Source: Halopseudomonas pachastrellae
Lineage (GTDB): Bacteria; Pseudomonadota; Gammaproteobacteria; Pseudomonadales; Pseudomonadaceae
DNA length: 64,000 bases
Direction of reading: 5' to 3'
Assembly: GCF_900114765.1 (NCBI RefSeq)
Contig: NZ_FOUD01000004.1
Coordinates: 1-64,000 of the forward strand
A model generated the notes under the pieces. The model did not search any database, had not been told where the DNA came from, and saw only the letters and a program-made list of their open reading frames with translations. Positions within the stretch are counted from its first letter, which is position 1. The number at the start of each line of letters is the position of its first letter. Below are positions 13,033 to 23,106 of this stretch, one piece after another. Position numbers and translations under genes: made by a program.

Positions 13033-14015
13033 GCTGCCAGATCTCCGTCCAACAGGCGGCTGAAGTAGCCGGCAATGGCGCGTGCCTGCTGCTCAGCGTC
13101 GGTGATGCGGTTAAAGTCGCGGCGAAACTCGCTGGCTCCCGGCAGGGTCTGCAGGTACCAGCTGACGTGCTTGCGGGCGATACGGGCGCCGTGTTCAGCG
13201 CCATAGAAGCCGTGCAGCGCCTCAAGGTGCTGCATCAGAATCTGCTCCTGCTCGGCGAGCGCAGGCTCGGCCAGCAGCTCACCGCCGCGCAGGTAATGGT
13301 CTATTTCACGGAATATCCAGGGACGCCCCTGGGCGGCGCGGCCGATCATTACTGCATCGGCTCCGGTGTGCTCAAGTACCTTGGCGGCTTTTTGCGGGCT
13401 GTCGATGTCGCCGTTGGCAAATACCGGAATCGAGATGCTTTGCTTTACCGCTGCGATGGTGTCGTACTCGGCATGGCCGGTGTACAGCTCCGAGCGCGTC
13501 CGGCCGTGCACGGCCAGCGCCTGAATGCCGCTGTCTTCGGCAATACGCGCAACACGCAGGGCGTTGCGGTTCTCGGGGTCCCAGCCGGTGCGGATTTTTA
13601 GCGTGACGGGAATGTCCACCGCCTGCACCACGGCTTCACAGATGGCGGCTACCAGCGGCTCATCGCGCAGCAGGGCGGAGCCGGCTGCCTTGTTGCAGAC
13701 CTTCTTGGCCGGGCAGCCCATGTTGATGTCGATGATCTGAGCGCCAAGCTGGGCGTTCATGCGCGCGGCCTCGGCCATCATCTCGGGGTCGCCACCGGCG
13801 ATCTGTACCGAGCGTGGTTCGGGTTCGCCGTCGTGCTGCAGGCGCAGGCGGGATTTGCGGCTGTTCCACAGGCGGGTATCGCTCGTGACCATCTCGGATA
13901 CCACCAGACCGGCGCCCAGGCGGCGGCACAGCTGCCGGAAGGGCTGATCGGTAACCCCGGCCATGGGGGCCAGAATGACGCGATTGGCTAACTGGTAAGG
14001 TCCGATACTGATCAC
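13029..14015 (-). CDS. dusB: tRNA-dihydrouridine synthase B
   Basis: FMN enzyme that reduces a uridine (position 17 in E. coli) in the D-loop of tRNA using NADPH. The 328 residues form the Dus TIM barrel: [20 protein letters not shown] at the N-terminus, the catalytic region [20 protein letters not shown] with the active Cys, [13 protein letters not shown] and [10 protein letters not shown], followed by the helical tRNA-binding domain. It is the first gene of the dusB-fis pair, overlapping fis by four bases. The 229-bp region upstream separates it from the zinc-ribbon gene; I could not fix its promoter. Confidence 0.97.
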   Translation of the reverse strand: MISIGPYQLANRVILAPMAGVTDQPFRQLCRRLGAGLVVSEMVTSDTRLWNSRKSRLRLQHDGEPEPRSVQIAGGDPEMMAEAARMNAQLGAQIIDINMGCPAKKVCNKAAGSALLRDEPLVAAICEAVVQAVDIPVTLKIRTGWDPENRNALRVARIAEDSGIQALAVHGRTRSELYTGHAEYDTIAAVKQSISIPVFANGDIDSPQKAAKVLEHTGADAVMIGRAAQGRPWIFREIDHYLRGGELLAEPALAEQEQILMQHLEALHGFYGAEHGARIARKHVSWYLQTLPGASEFRRDFNRITDAEQQARAIAGYFSRLLDGDLAA

Positions 14016-14244
14016 TGCTGGTCCATCCCTGTAATGCCCGGTGGTCTGTGCTTTAACAACGGCACGGCATCCCGTCCGGAGTCCCGGTCAGGGTGATGAA
14101 GTGCGAAAAGGGTCGCCATGATACCCGCAAAGTATGGCCGGTTAAAGACTGTACTGGGCGTTTTTTGTACAGCCAGTTTAGGTCAGCTCCCGGCGAATGT
14201 GCTCGGGTAGTCGACGAAAGGATGACTCCCTGACGGCGTCATTG
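14016..14244. other. Intergenic region upstream of dusB
   Basis: Non-coding. It contains the terminator-like hairpin of the zinc-ribbon gene at one end, and an inverted repeat CTGTAC/GTACAG (14149-14172) with a 12-base spacer including a TTTTTT run. A weak minus-strand -10 TATCAT occurs at 14118-14123. Expected to hold the dusB-fis promoter, which in other gammaproteobacteria is growth-rate regulated, but no convincing element could be assigned. Confidence 0.5.
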
Positions 14245-14252
14245 TCAGGGAG
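14226..14252 (-). terminator. Hairpin at the end of the zinc-ribbon gene
   Basis: CTCCCTGAC (14226-14234) pairs with GTCAGGGAG (14244-14252). The stop codon of the upstream gene lies inside the stem. On the minus strand CATCCTTTC follows, a poor T-tract. Probable terminator. Confidence 0.6.
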
Positions 14253-15513
14253 CCACAAAGTCCAGCTGGTAGCTGACGGCCGCGCTGCCCGGGGCGACCA
14301 TGTTCAGGGCTATATGGATAGGGGTTTGCGACGGCATCAGGTTGCGCCCGGCCAGCTCGCCGGCCAGGTACTCCTCGGGGCGGAAGTCCTTGCTGCTGAC
14401 CGTCTCGCCTCGGCTGTTGCTGAACTGCATGCGGATAACCGGAAAGGGTTGGGAGTAGTCGGCCCGGTTATAGATGATCACGTTGATATCCAGGCTGTTG
14501 GGAAACTCCGGGTGTGGCCTGACCAGCAGATTGCTGCTGCGGATCTGGCCGATATCTACGCGGGCCGGCAATTGGCAGCCGGCAACCAGGCAGATGTCTT
14601 GCATGACCGGGCGCAGCTGGTTGTCGCGTGCCCAAGCGTCAAAGTTGTAGTAAATGGCCTGGGCTGCCAGACCGAGGATGGCAAGCAGGCACAAGGCGCC
14701 CCACAAGAGGTTGCTGCGGGCGCGGCGGCGGCTCAAGGGGGCAGCCAGCTGCAGCGGTTCATCTTCCAGCTCTGGCAGGACGCTGCCATTATCCAGGCGC
14801 GGTTCGGTGCGCCCTTCGTTGTCGGTGTCTTGCGCCGGTTCTGGCTGCTCGCTGCTGTCGGCCTGTTCGTCGTTGGCGTAGAGCGGCTCTTCGGGCTGGC
14901 CGCGGCGGAAGATGGCGCTGTTGTCGGTGTCCTGCAGGGGCACCTGATGGGCGCGGGCAGGCTTGGCTGGCGGCTCTGCTTCAACCTCCGGCTCGTCTTC
15001 CGGTTCTGGCTCGGATGCGAAAACCGGCGCAAAGTCGCGGGCCTTCGGTGTGGCTATAAAGGCTTCGTTCAGATCCAGCTCATCATCGCTGTCGATGCTG
15101 CTGAAGCCGGGCTCGACACGCTCCTCGTCCCGGCGGGCGGTCTCGGCGAGGGTCAGCTCGGGCTCGTCATCGTCAAGCAGCTCAAAACTGGCCGGTGTGG
15201 GTTCGAGCGGGGCTGGCTTGGGTGGCTCCTCGCGCGGCGTCAGCTCGTCCAGGATCGACTCATCCAGGCCGAGGGCCTCCAGGTCGAGTTCATCCAGCTC
15301 CAGATCGTCGTGGATCAGCAGGGTTTGCTGCTTGTCGACAGCTTGACTGGCAGCGGGCTCGGCAGCGGACTGGTTCTGCCCGGCAGTCAGAGCGTTGAAC
15401 ACCTTCAGGCAGGCGCCGCAGCGCACATTACCGGCAGCAGCCTGCAGCTGCTCCTGAGTGAGGCGAAAGTGGGTCTTGCAGAAGGGGCACTGGGTGACCT
15501 GCAGTTCGCTCAT
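14245..15513 (-). CDS. DUF3426 zinc-ribbon membrane protein
   Basis: A 422-residue protein of unknown function found next to prmA in Pseudomonas. The N-terminus is an MJ0042-type zinc ribbon with CPFC (Cys 9, 12) and CGAC (Cys 32, 35). A long acidic low-complexity region follows (about 45-245, rich in Glu, Asp, Pro, Ala), then one membrane helix near 263-287 (NLLWGALCLLAILGLAAQA) and a C-terminal DUF3426 domain of about 130 residues, probably periplasmic and beta-rich. The architecture (cytoplasmic metal-binding head, acidic spacer, membrane anchor, outside domain) suggests a signalling or scaffold role, but none is established. Confidence 0.88.
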   Translation of the reverse strand: MSELQVTQCPFCKTHFRLTQEQLQAAAGNVRCGACLKVFNALTAGQNQSAAEPAASQAVDKQQTLLIHDDLELDELDLEALGLDESILDELTPREEPPKPAPLEPTPASFELLDDDEPELTLAETARRDEERVEPGFSSIDSDDELDLNEAFIATPKARDFAPVFASEPEPEDEPEVEAEPPAKPARAHQVPLQDTDNSAIFRRGQPEEPLYANDEQADSSEQPEPAQDTDNEGRTEPRLDNGSVLPELEDEPLQLAAPLSRRRARSNLLWGALCLLAILGLAAQAIYYNFDAWARDNQLRPVMQDICLVAGCQLPARVDIGQIRSSNLLVRPHPEFPNSLDINVIIYNRADYSQPFPVIRMQFSNSRGETVSSKDFRPEEYLAGELAGRNLMPSQTPIHIALNMVAPGSAAVSYQLDFVAP

Positions 15514-15584
15514 GTCTGGCCGGCTGTCCTGTTACGTGGAGTAGGTGGCGAAAGCGCCATTTTGCCCGTATTAACCGCGCGCTG

Positions 15585-16463
15585 TCATCGCCGCTTGCCG
15601 CTCACACGAATCCAGCCGTCCTGTTCTGCGACCGGGTCCAGCTCAAAGTCGCCCTGGTAAGCCTGCAGGATCTCGTCGGTCTGTTCTGCAAGGATGCCCG
15701 ACAGCGCCAGCAGTCCGCCGGGTTTGACCAGGCTGGCCAGTTGCGGCGCCAGGCTGACCAGCGGGCCGGCGAGGATATTGGCTACCAGCACATCCGCGGG
15801 AGCTGCGGGCATGCGCTCGGGCAGGTAGAGGTCGAAGTGTTCAGCGGCAATCTGGTTGCGCTGGGCATTGTCGCGTGAGGCTTCCAGCGCCTGAATATCG
15901 ATATCGGTGCCCACCGCATGCTCTGCACCCAGCAGCAGGCCGGCGATAGCCAGGATGCCCGAGCCGCAGCCAAAGTCGATTAACGTTTTGCCGTGCAGCT
16001 GTTGGGCGTCGAGCCACTGCAGGCATAGCGAGGTCGTCGGGTGGGTGCCGGTGCCAAAGGCCAGACCAGGGTCGAGCAGCAGGTTGACGGCGTCCGGTTC
16101 GGGCGCGGCGTGCCAGCTGGGCACGATCCACAGCCGCTGGCCAAAGCGCATGGGGTGGAAGTTGTCCATCCAGCTGCGCTCCCAGTCCTGATCCTCGATT
16201 TGCTCCAGCTCATGGGCCGGCAAGTCGGCCTGCCACAGCAGGCGCAGGTGCTGCAGCAGCGCCTCGCCGTCGGTGTCGGCCTCGAATAGCGCGAGCAAAT
16301 GGGTGTTCGACCAGAGCGGTGTGGTGCCCAGGTCCGGCTCGAAAATGGGCTGATCTTCGGCGTCCATGAAGGTAACCGATACCGCCCCCAGCTCCAGCAA
16401 CTGGTCCTCCAGTGCGGGTGCCTGTTCGGGGGTGATGGCAAGACGGAGTTGCAGCCAGGACAT
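15585..16463 (-). CDS. prmA: Ribosomal protein L11 methyltransferase
   Basis: SAM-dependent enzyme that trimethylates L11. The 292-residue product has the N-terminal substrate-recognition domain ([20 protein letters not shown]) and a Rossmann methyltransferase domain with [20 protein letters not shown] and the NPPF-like NILAGPL motif. I chose ATG 16463, preceded by GAGG six bases upstream, over an ATG four codons earlier that has no ribosome-binding site. Downstream of accC in the aroQ-accB-accC-prmA series; a heptamer hairpin fills the gap. Confidence 0.96.
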   Translation of the reverse strand: MSWLQLRLAITPEQAPALEDQLLELGAVSVTFMDAEDQPIFEPDLGTTPLWSNTHLLALFEADTDGEALLQHLRLLWQADLPAHELEQIEDQDWERSWMDNFHPMRFGQRLWIVPSWHAAPEPDAVNLLLDPGLAFGTGTHPTTSLCLQWLDAQQLHGKTLIDFGCGSGILAIAGLLLGAEHAVGTDIDIQALEASRDNAQRNQIAAEHFDLYLPERMPAAPADVLVANILAGPLVSLAPQLASLVKPGGLLALSGILAEQTDEILQAYQGDFELDPVAEQDGWIRVSGKRR

Positions 16464-16477
16464 GATTAACCTCAAAA

Positions 16478-16587
16478 AGCTGGAAGCTTATAGCTTGAAG
16501 CTGAAAGAAAAAACCGGGATACGACAATTCGTACCCCGGTATGGATAGCATCGCTAGCTTCTAGCTTCTAGCTTCTAGCTTCTAGCT
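16478..16587. repeat. Facing heptamer arrays with a nested hairpin between accC and prmA
   Basis: The left arm (16478-16507) contains degenerate AGCTTGA/AGCTGGA heptamers; the right arm (16554-16587) contains almost five exact CTAGCTT copies. Between them ACCGGGATACGA (16513-16524) pairs with TCGTACCCCGGT (16529-16540) with one mismatch and a CAAT loop. The whole gap could therefore fold into a stacked stem. It may act as the 3' end of accC mRNA or an mRNA barrier before prmA. Confidence 0.9.
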
Positions 16588-16592
16588 GGGGG

Positions 16593-17933
<1,341 letters not shown>

Positions 17934-17952
17934 CGCAGCCTCCAGGTTGGGC

Positions 17953-18408
17953 TCAGGCGATGCTGAACAGCGGTTGATCGAATTCGACCGGCTGGCCGTT
18001 CTCGACCAGAATCGATTGCACTACGCCGCTCTTGTCAGCTTCGATGTGGTTCATCATCTTCATGGCTTCGACGATGCACAGCACGTCGCCGGCCTTGACG
18101 CTCTGGCCAACTTCAACGAATACCGCAGCAGTCGGAGACGGCGAGCGGTAGAAGGTGCCAACCATCGGCGAGCGTACCAGGTGACCGCTGGGCTCGGCCG
18201 GGGCGGCCGGTGCATCGGCTGCAGCCGGGGCAGCAGCGGGTGCGGGGGCTGCGGCCACCGGAGCCGGAGCAACCTGATATTGCGGAGCGGCGACCTGCTT
18301 GCTGTGGCGGCTGATGCGCACAGACTCTTCGCCTTCATGAATTTCCAGTTCGTCGATACCGGACTCTTCCAGCAGTTCGATCAGTTTTTTGACTTTGCGA
18401 ATGTCCAT
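17953..18408 (-). CDS. accB: Biotin carboxyl carrier protein of acetyl-CoA carboxylase
   Basis: Carries the covalently bound biotin that shuttles CO2 between AccC and the carboxyltransferase. With start [20 protein letters not shown] the protein has 151 residues: N-terminal helix region, a flexible Ala/Pro hinge (about 40-74, largely AAP repeats), and the biotinyl domain with [10 protein letters not shown], Lys 117 being the biotinylation site. An in-frame ATG four codons upstream (18420) sits too close to GGAG, so I prefer 18408 on homology, although the ribosome-binding site does not decide. The operon neighbour upstream is aroQ (33 bp). Confidence 0.97.
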   Translation of the reverse strand: MDIRKVKKLIELLEESGIDELEIHEGEESVRISRHSKQVAAPQYQVAPAPVAAAPAPAAAPAAADAPAAPAEPSGHLVRSPMVGTFYRSPSPTAAVFVEVGQSVKAGDVLCIVEAMKMMNHIEADKSGVVQSILVENGQPVEFDQPLFSIA

Positions 18409-18441
18409 TGATGCATGCACTCCAGATCAGGTTTGCGTAAT

Positions 18442-18885
18442 TCAGTGTTGTTCGATCTTCTCTATGGCTGCCTGCAGGGCCAGCTCGTAGCCCTGGGCGC
18501 CGAGACCGCAAATCACTCCTTCGGCAACGTCCGAAAAGTAGGAGTGATGACGGAAAGGTTCGCGCTTATACACGTTGGATAAGTGAACTTCGATGAATGG
18601 GATGCTCACTGCGAGCAATGCGTCACGTATTGCCACGCTGGTATGGGTAAAAGCAGCAGGATTGATGATGATGAAGTCGATGGCTTCATCGCCGGCAGCG
18701 TGAATGCGCTCAATCAGTTCGTGCTCGGCATTGCTTTGCAGGCTCAGCAGGTGATGGCCGCGCTGGCTGGCGAACTCACGCAGGTGCTGGTTGATCTGCT
18801 CCAGGGTGGTGGCGCCGTAAACGCCGGGCTCGCGGCTGCCCAGGCGATTCAGGTTAGGTCCGTGCAGAACCAGGATGCTGGCCAT
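18442..18885 (-). CDS. aroQ: 3-dehydroquinate dehydratase, type II
   Basis: Converts 3-dehydroquinate to 3-dehydroshikimate in the shikimate pathway. The 147 residues include [17 protein letters not shown] with the catalytic Tyr, [14 protein letters not shown], the [17 protein letters not shown] segment, and [18 protein letters not shown] with the active-site His. Full-length type II (dodecameric) enzyme. It leads the aroQ-accB-accC cluster, as in other Pseudomonas, with a clear -10 box upstream. Confidence 0.98.
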   Translation of the reverse strand: MASILVLHGPNLNRLGSREPGVYGATTLEQINQHLREFASQRGHHLLSLQSNAEHELIERIHAAGDEAIDFIIINPAAFTHTSVAIRDALLAVSIPFIEVHLSNVYKREPFRHHSYFSDVAEGVICGLGAQGYELALQAAIEKIEQH

Positions 18886-19021
18886 GTTGCGTTGATTCCA
18901 TAGTGTGACGGGTGACTCGTCGGTCGAGTTTTTTTGGCAGTTTGCCGCAATCAGTCCGGCCTGTCCATAAGTGGAATATTGACATCAGATGTCAGCATGA
19001 TGGCAGCATTATAGCGCAAAC
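18886..19021 (-). promoter_or_regulatory. Upstream region of aroQ-accBC: -10 box, palindrome and hairpin
   Basis: A minus-strand -10 TATAAT lies at 19008-19013; the matching -35 would overlap the end of dsbD and is poor. In the leader a palindrome TGACATC-A-GATGTCA (18980-18994) could be an operator. Further down, ACTCG/CGAGT (18915-18929) followed by TTTTTTT is terminator-like, but only on the plus strand, where no gene ends. Fatty-acid initiation is tightly controlled in gammaproteobacteria, so this 136-bp leader is a plausible control region. Confidence 0.5.
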
Positions 19022-20794
19022 TTATTTTTGGCCAGCGCGGCGGGCGAGTGCGGCGAATTCGTCCTTTGAGACTTCGCCCTGAATGCGCAGGTCACGTTGT
19101 TCGCTGCCGTCGGCGGCAAAAAACAGGTAGGCCGGTGGTCCGAACAGCTGCTGACGGGTCAGCCACTCGCGCTGGGCGGGGGTGTTGTCCGTCACATCCA
19201 GCTTGAGCCGCAGGTGACTGCCCAGTAGCGTCTGGATGTCGGGCTTGTTGAGGATGGTGCGTTCCATGACCTTGCAGCTGATGCACCAGTCGGCGTACAG
19301 GTCGACGATGGCTGGCTGGCCGCGTTCAGCCGCTTGCGTCAGCGCCTGTTGCAGTTGGGCGGGGTCGTCCACGGTGGTGAAAAATGCGCTGCTGGCGCTG
19401 TTGCCACCGCCGGTCAGCGGCTGCAGCGGGCGCAGTGGATCTTCGCCCCCCGCCAGCGCACCAAACAGGGCGGCTGCCGCGTACAGGCCAAACAGCAGGG
19501 CGATGGTCTGGCGCAGATACTGCCCGCTTTGTAGCGACGCCAGGCGTACCGCAAGACCGGCTGCCAGCGCCGCCCACAGCGCCAGACTCAATGGGCCGGG
19601 CAGAACCCGCTCCAGCAGCCAGATGGCTACCGCCAGCAGGCCAAAGCCGAACAGGTGCTTGACCGTTTCCATCCAGGGGCCGGAGCCGGGCAGCAGGCTT
19701 TTACCGAACAGGGTGACCAGCAGCAGCGGTGTGCCCATGCCCAGGCCCAGGGCAAACAGGTTGATGCCGCCGCCCAGGGTGTCACCGGTGCTGCTGATAT
19801 ATACCAGCGCGCCGGCCAGCGGCGCAGAAATGCAGGGCGATACCACCAGCGTAGACAGCGCGCCCATGGCCGTTGCGCCGGGCAGCGAGCCGCCGTGGGC
19901 GCGCCGGTTCAGGCGCTCCAGTGGTTCACGCATAAAGCCCGGCAGGCGCAGGTCAAAGACACCAAACATGGCCAGAGCGAACAGCACAAAGAACACCGCA
20001 AAGGTGCCCAGCAGCCAGGGCGATTGCAGGCGCGCCTGCAGATTCAGCGCGGCGCCAAAGCTGCCGATCAGCGCGCCGACAATGGCCAGGGTGACGGCCA
20101 TGCCCAGCACATAGCCCAGCGCCAGGTTCATGGCGCGGCCGCGACCGATCTGGCTGCGGCCCAATACCATGCTGGACAGGATTGGCAGCATCGGCAGCAC
20201 GCAAGGTGTGAACGTCAGGCCCAGGCCGGCGGCAAAGAACAGCAGCAGGGTAACCAGACCGCCGCGCTCGTCAGCAGGCGCGGGCTCGCTGGTGTTGCTA
20301 TCTGCCGGCGTGCTGGCGGTGTCGCCGCCAGCGGCTGCGGTCAGCGCCAGGCTGACCGTCTCGGGTGGGTAACACAGGCCTGCATCTGCGCAACCCTGAA
20401 AGCCCAGATTCAGGCTGCGCGTGTCGGCAGGCAGTGCTGCCGGGTCCAGTGTAATCTGCAGTTGGTTGTAGTACACCTCCACATCACCGAAGTACTCGTC
20501 GGTCTTGTGAACCCCCTCGGGCAGCTGCATTTGCAGGGTTTTGCCCGTGTCGGTAGTGACCTGCAGGCGGTGACGGTAGAGATAGTAGCCGGGTGCGATG
20601 TCGACGATCAGGGCCAGGCGCTGGCTGTCGGAGTCCAGTACGCCCGGTCGGAAAGCCTGGTGGACCGGGAGAAAGTCGGCCTGATTGCTACTGCCCTGCA
20701 GCAGGCTGCTGCCGCTGCGGCTATCGGTGAACTGGGCGTGGGCAGCGCTGGCGCATAAGAGCAGCGTGAACAGGACGAAACGAAACGCGGACAT
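19022..20794 (-). CDS. dsbD: Thiol:disulfide interchange protein DsbD
   Basis: Inner-membrane protein passing electrons from cytoplasmic thioredoxin to periplasmic thiol proteins. The 590 residues show a signal peptide (about 1-20, ending AAHA), a periplasmic N-domain with paired Cys 135 and Cys 141, a polytopic core of about eight helices with Cys 198 (FTPCVLPMLP) and Cys 321 (VSPCISAPLAG), and a C-terminal thioredoxin-like domain with DLYADWCISCKVM (Cys 504, 507). All six redox cysteines are present, so the relay looks intact. It sits between aroQ and the chemoreceptor gene, as in P. aeruginosa (dipZ). Confidence 0.96.
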   Translation of the reverse strand: MSAFRFVLFTLLLCASAAHAQFTDSRSGSSLLQGSSNQADFLPVHQAFRPGVLDSDSQRLALIVDIAPGYYLYRHRLQVTTDTGKTLQMQLPEGVHKTDEYFGDVEVYYNQLQITLDPAALPADTRSLNLGFQGCADAGLCYPPETVSLALTAAAGGDTASTPADSNTSEPAPADERGGLVTLLLFFAAGLGLTFTPCVLPMLPILSSMVLGRSQIGRGRAMNLALGYVLGMAVTLAIVGALIGSFGAALNLQARLQSPWLLGTFAVFFVLFALAMFGVFDLRLPGFMREPLERLNRRAHGGSLPGATAMGALSTLVVSPCISAPLAGALVYISSTGDTLGGGINLFALGLGMGTPLLLVTLFGKSLLPGSGPWMETVKHLFGFGLLAVAIWLLERVLPGPLSLALWAALAAGLAVRLASLQSGQYLRQTIALLFGLYAAAALFGALAGGEDPLRPLQPLTGGGNSASSAFFTTVDDPAQLQQALTQAAERGQPAIVDLYADWCISCKVMERTILNKPDIQTLLGSHLRLKLDVTDNTPAQREWLTRQQLFGPPAYLFFAADGSEQRDLRIQGEVSKDEFAALARRAGQK

Positions 20795-20905
20795 GGGATA
20801 ACCGGCCTGAAAAACAGAGGGTCATCATACGGTGTGCGTGGGGCTGGCGAAAGGGCGCGGCCGCCGCAGAGCAGCCGCGCAAGTGTTGCCAAATAGGACA
20901 AGGAC

Positions 20906-20953
20906 GCGCTGACCAATTCCGCATGCCCCCTGGCGTGTGGATCGGGTCAGCGC
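20906..20953 (-). terminator. Inverted repeat after the chemoreceptor gene
   Basis: GCGCTGACC (20906-20914) and GGTCAGCGC (20945-20953) are perfect 9-bp arms around a 30-base loop, starting five bases past the ctpL stop. The minus-strand 3' flank lacks a clear T-run. Likely a terminator or 3' stabiliser between ctpL and dsbD. Confidence 0.5.
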
Positions 20954-20957
20954 TTGC

Positions 20958-22925
20958 TCAGATGCGAAACGCCGAGACAGCCGACAACAGCGCGCGGCTG
21001 CGCTGGCTGATTTGCTGGGTGTGCTGGCGGGTGTGGCCGACCATGCTGAGATTGGCGTCGCTGAGCTGGTGGATCTGCTGGCTGTTTTCGCGAATGGTGC
21101 GCACACGGTCCGATTGGGCGTCGGTATGGGTCGCAATGTGCTCGGCCAGCTCGGTGATACGGTCGATCGCATTAACGATACGCCCCAGTGCCGCATCAGC
21201 CAGCTGGCCCTGCTCGGCGGTGTGGCGCGCCTGCTTGACCTGCTCCTCCATTTGCCCGGCCGATTGGCGGGCGACCTCTTGCAGGCGTTCGATCAACTGG
21301 CGAATCTCCTGGGTGGAGCCGGCGGTACGCTGGGCCAGGCCGCGCACTTCGTCTGCGACCACCGCAAAGCCGCGGCCGGCCTCACCGGCCCGTGCGGCCT
21401 CGATGGCTGCATTGAGCGCCAGCAGGTTGGTTTGCTCGGCAATGCCCTGGATCACCTGCAGCACGCCACCGATGGTGTCGGATTCGGCCACCATACGGTC
21501 GATGGTGCGGGCACTGGCCTGCACCTCCTGCACCAGTTGCTGCATCTGGGCGATGGTGCCACCGATGACTTGCTGGCCGTCACGTACTTCACGGTTGGCG
21601 ACGCGGGCCAGCTCGGCGCTTTCGCCGGCATTGGTGGCGACCAGGCGGATGGCTTCGTCCATGCCGCCAATGTCCTGATTGATTGACTGGGTGTCGCGTT
21701 GCTGCTGGGCGGCGCGGTCGTGGGTGTCGGCCGACAGGCGCTCCAAGTCGTCGCTGGTGCCGCTCAGGGCCTCGGCTTGCTGGTTGATGGTGGTCACCAG
21801 TTCGATCAGATATTGGCGCAACTGATTGGCTGCCAGCTCCAGTTGTTTCAGCTCGCTGATGCGTGAGCTGGACTCCACCGGTTGGGTAAAGTCGCCTTCG
21901 GCGTAGGTCGAGAGCACCGGCGCAAAGCGGCCGATCGCCTTGGACAGGGCCCGCTGCGAGCGCTCGATCAGCAGGGCGATAACAATAATGAGCCCGATAA
22001 TGGCCAGCTGGACGTTGCGCACCTGACTGGTGATGCCGTCGCGGGCGGCGGTGAGTGCCGGGCGCATCTGGGCGGCGCCCGCCTGCAGGCTGTCGATACG
22101 TTCACCGGTGATGCTCTGCAGCTGGGCGCGCTCGACGATCAGTGCGCTGGTGCGTTCCAGCTCGCCCGGATAGCGGTTAAGCAGTGACAGCAGGGTGCGC
22201 TTGTAATCGGCGCCGGGGTCGGTTGCTTCGCTGCTGTTGCTGGTGGTCACCCCCAGCAGGGAGGCGAAGGGGTCGTTGCTGCTGTCCTTTTCTTCCACCA
22301 CGCCGAGCAGGGGCAGGGCATCAAGCGCGCTGGCGCGCTCCTGCGCGGCCTTGACCAGGCGCTGCAGGTTGGCCAGCAGGGTCGGGTCGTTCTGGCTGAA
22401 CAGCTTGCCTCGCGCCAGGCTGATACGCAGCAGGTCGCCTTGCAGTTCATCGGTCAGGCGCACGTACTCCATCGCCTGGCGAGCACCTTGCTGCTGGCCG
22501 TCGCGGGCGTAGCTGGCCATGTGATCCAGCTCGGCCTGCATTTCACGCTCGGCCTGGGTCAGCAATCCTTGCGGGTCGCCCGACAGCTTGCCCACCGCCA
22601 GCAGGTCGGTCTGCATGAATTCGATAAAGGTGGTCAGCGGGGCGGCGAGTGGCTGGCGGATATCGTCCGGAAAAGCCTGCAGGCTTTGCTGCAAAGCCTC
22701 GGCAGTATGCTGCGCCTGCTGCAGGCGCACGGCGTCGCCGCTCAGCCGGTAGGCCTCGGTATCGCGCTGCAGGGCCTGGGTCTGGCTGACAATGTTGAGG
22801 TAGGCGTCCATCAGCGTGTAAGGGACCTTAAGCGCCTGTTGGGCCCACCAGAGGCTGGCGGCCAGGGCGATGCCGACGGCAGCCAGCAGACAGGTGTTGA
22901 ACAGGGTCAGGGTTTTCAGGCGCAT
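20958..22925 (-). CDS. ctpL: Methyl-accepting chemotaxis protein, CtpL-like
   Basis: Membrane chemoreceptor of 655 residues: TM1 about 9-28, a long helical periplasmic sensor domain about 30-300 (of a size matching the HBM type), TM2 about 305-321, a HAMP-like segment, and a signalling domain with the conserved hairpin [20 protein letters not shown] (495-514), [20 protein letters not shown]. There is no C-terminal CheR-docking pentapeptide. The location next to dsbD and DUF2333, and the overall architecture, match P. aeruginosa CtpL, which mediates attraction to scarce phosphate. The Pho-box-like site upstream supports this, but the ligand is inferred. Confidence 0.75.
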   Translation of the reverse strand: MRLKTLTLFNTCLLAAVGIALAASLWWAQQALKVPYTLMDAYLNIVSQTQALQRDTEAYRLSGDAVRLQQAQHTAEALQQSLQAFPDDIRQPLAAPLTTFIEFMQTDLLAVGKLSGDPQGLLTQAEREMQAELDHMASYARDGQQQGARQAMEYVRLTDELQGDLLRISLARGKLFSQNDPTLLANLQRLVKAAQERASALDALPLLGVVEEKDSSNDPFASLLGVTTSNSSEATDPGADYKRTLLSLLNRYPGELERTSALIVERAQLQSITGERIDSLQAGAAQMRPALTAARDGITSQVRNVQLAIIGLIIVIALLIERSQRALSKAIGRFAPVLSTYAEGDFTQPVESSSRISELKQLELAANQLRQYLIELVTTINQQAEALSGTSDDLERLSADTHDRAAQQQRDTQSINQDIGGMDEAIRLVATNAGESAELARVANREVRDGQQVIGGTIAQMQQLVQEVQASARTIDRMVAESDTIGGVLQVIQGIAEQTNLLALNAAIEAARAGEAGRGFAVVADEVRGLAQRTAGSTQEIRQLIERLQEVARQSAGQMEEQVKQARHTAEQGQLADAALGRIVNAIDRITELAEHIATHTDAQSDRVRTIRENSQQIHQLSDANLSMVGHTRQHTQQISQRSRALLSAVSAFRI

Positions 22926-22957
22926 GAGCGAGCCCTCGGCAGGTCGAGACGGGTGCG

Positions 22958-22981
22958 ATAATAGTGTCAGTTGTGTGACAG
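22958..22981 (-). promoter_or_regulatory. Pho-box-like promoter of the chemoreceptor gene
   Basis: On the minus strand the sequence CTGTCACACAACTGACAC (22964-22981) contains two heptamers, CTGTCAC and CTGACAC, separated by four bases. It matches the PhoB-box pattern (CTGTCAT, 4 bases, CTGTCAT) with few mismatches, and is followed at once by a -10-like TATTAT (22958-22963). No good -35 exists at 17 bp, as expected for an activator-dependent promoter, though the spacing to the -10 is shorter than in classical Pho promoters. Confidence 0.45.
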
Positions 22982-23106
22982 CTTGATGAAGGATGGCAAT
23001 GTGCCTGCGCGCAGTGGCAGCAAGATAGAGCCTTCGGCCTGATCGGGCGGGCAGGCAGTGGCCGGCGATGATATGCTGGGCGCATGACAGTTACAGGAGT
23101 GCGGAT

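Noticed and set aside
14149-14172. LexA box (CTGTAC...GTACAG)
   Set aside because: The half-sites are separated by more than the 8-10 bases of a LexA box; no SOS gene follows.
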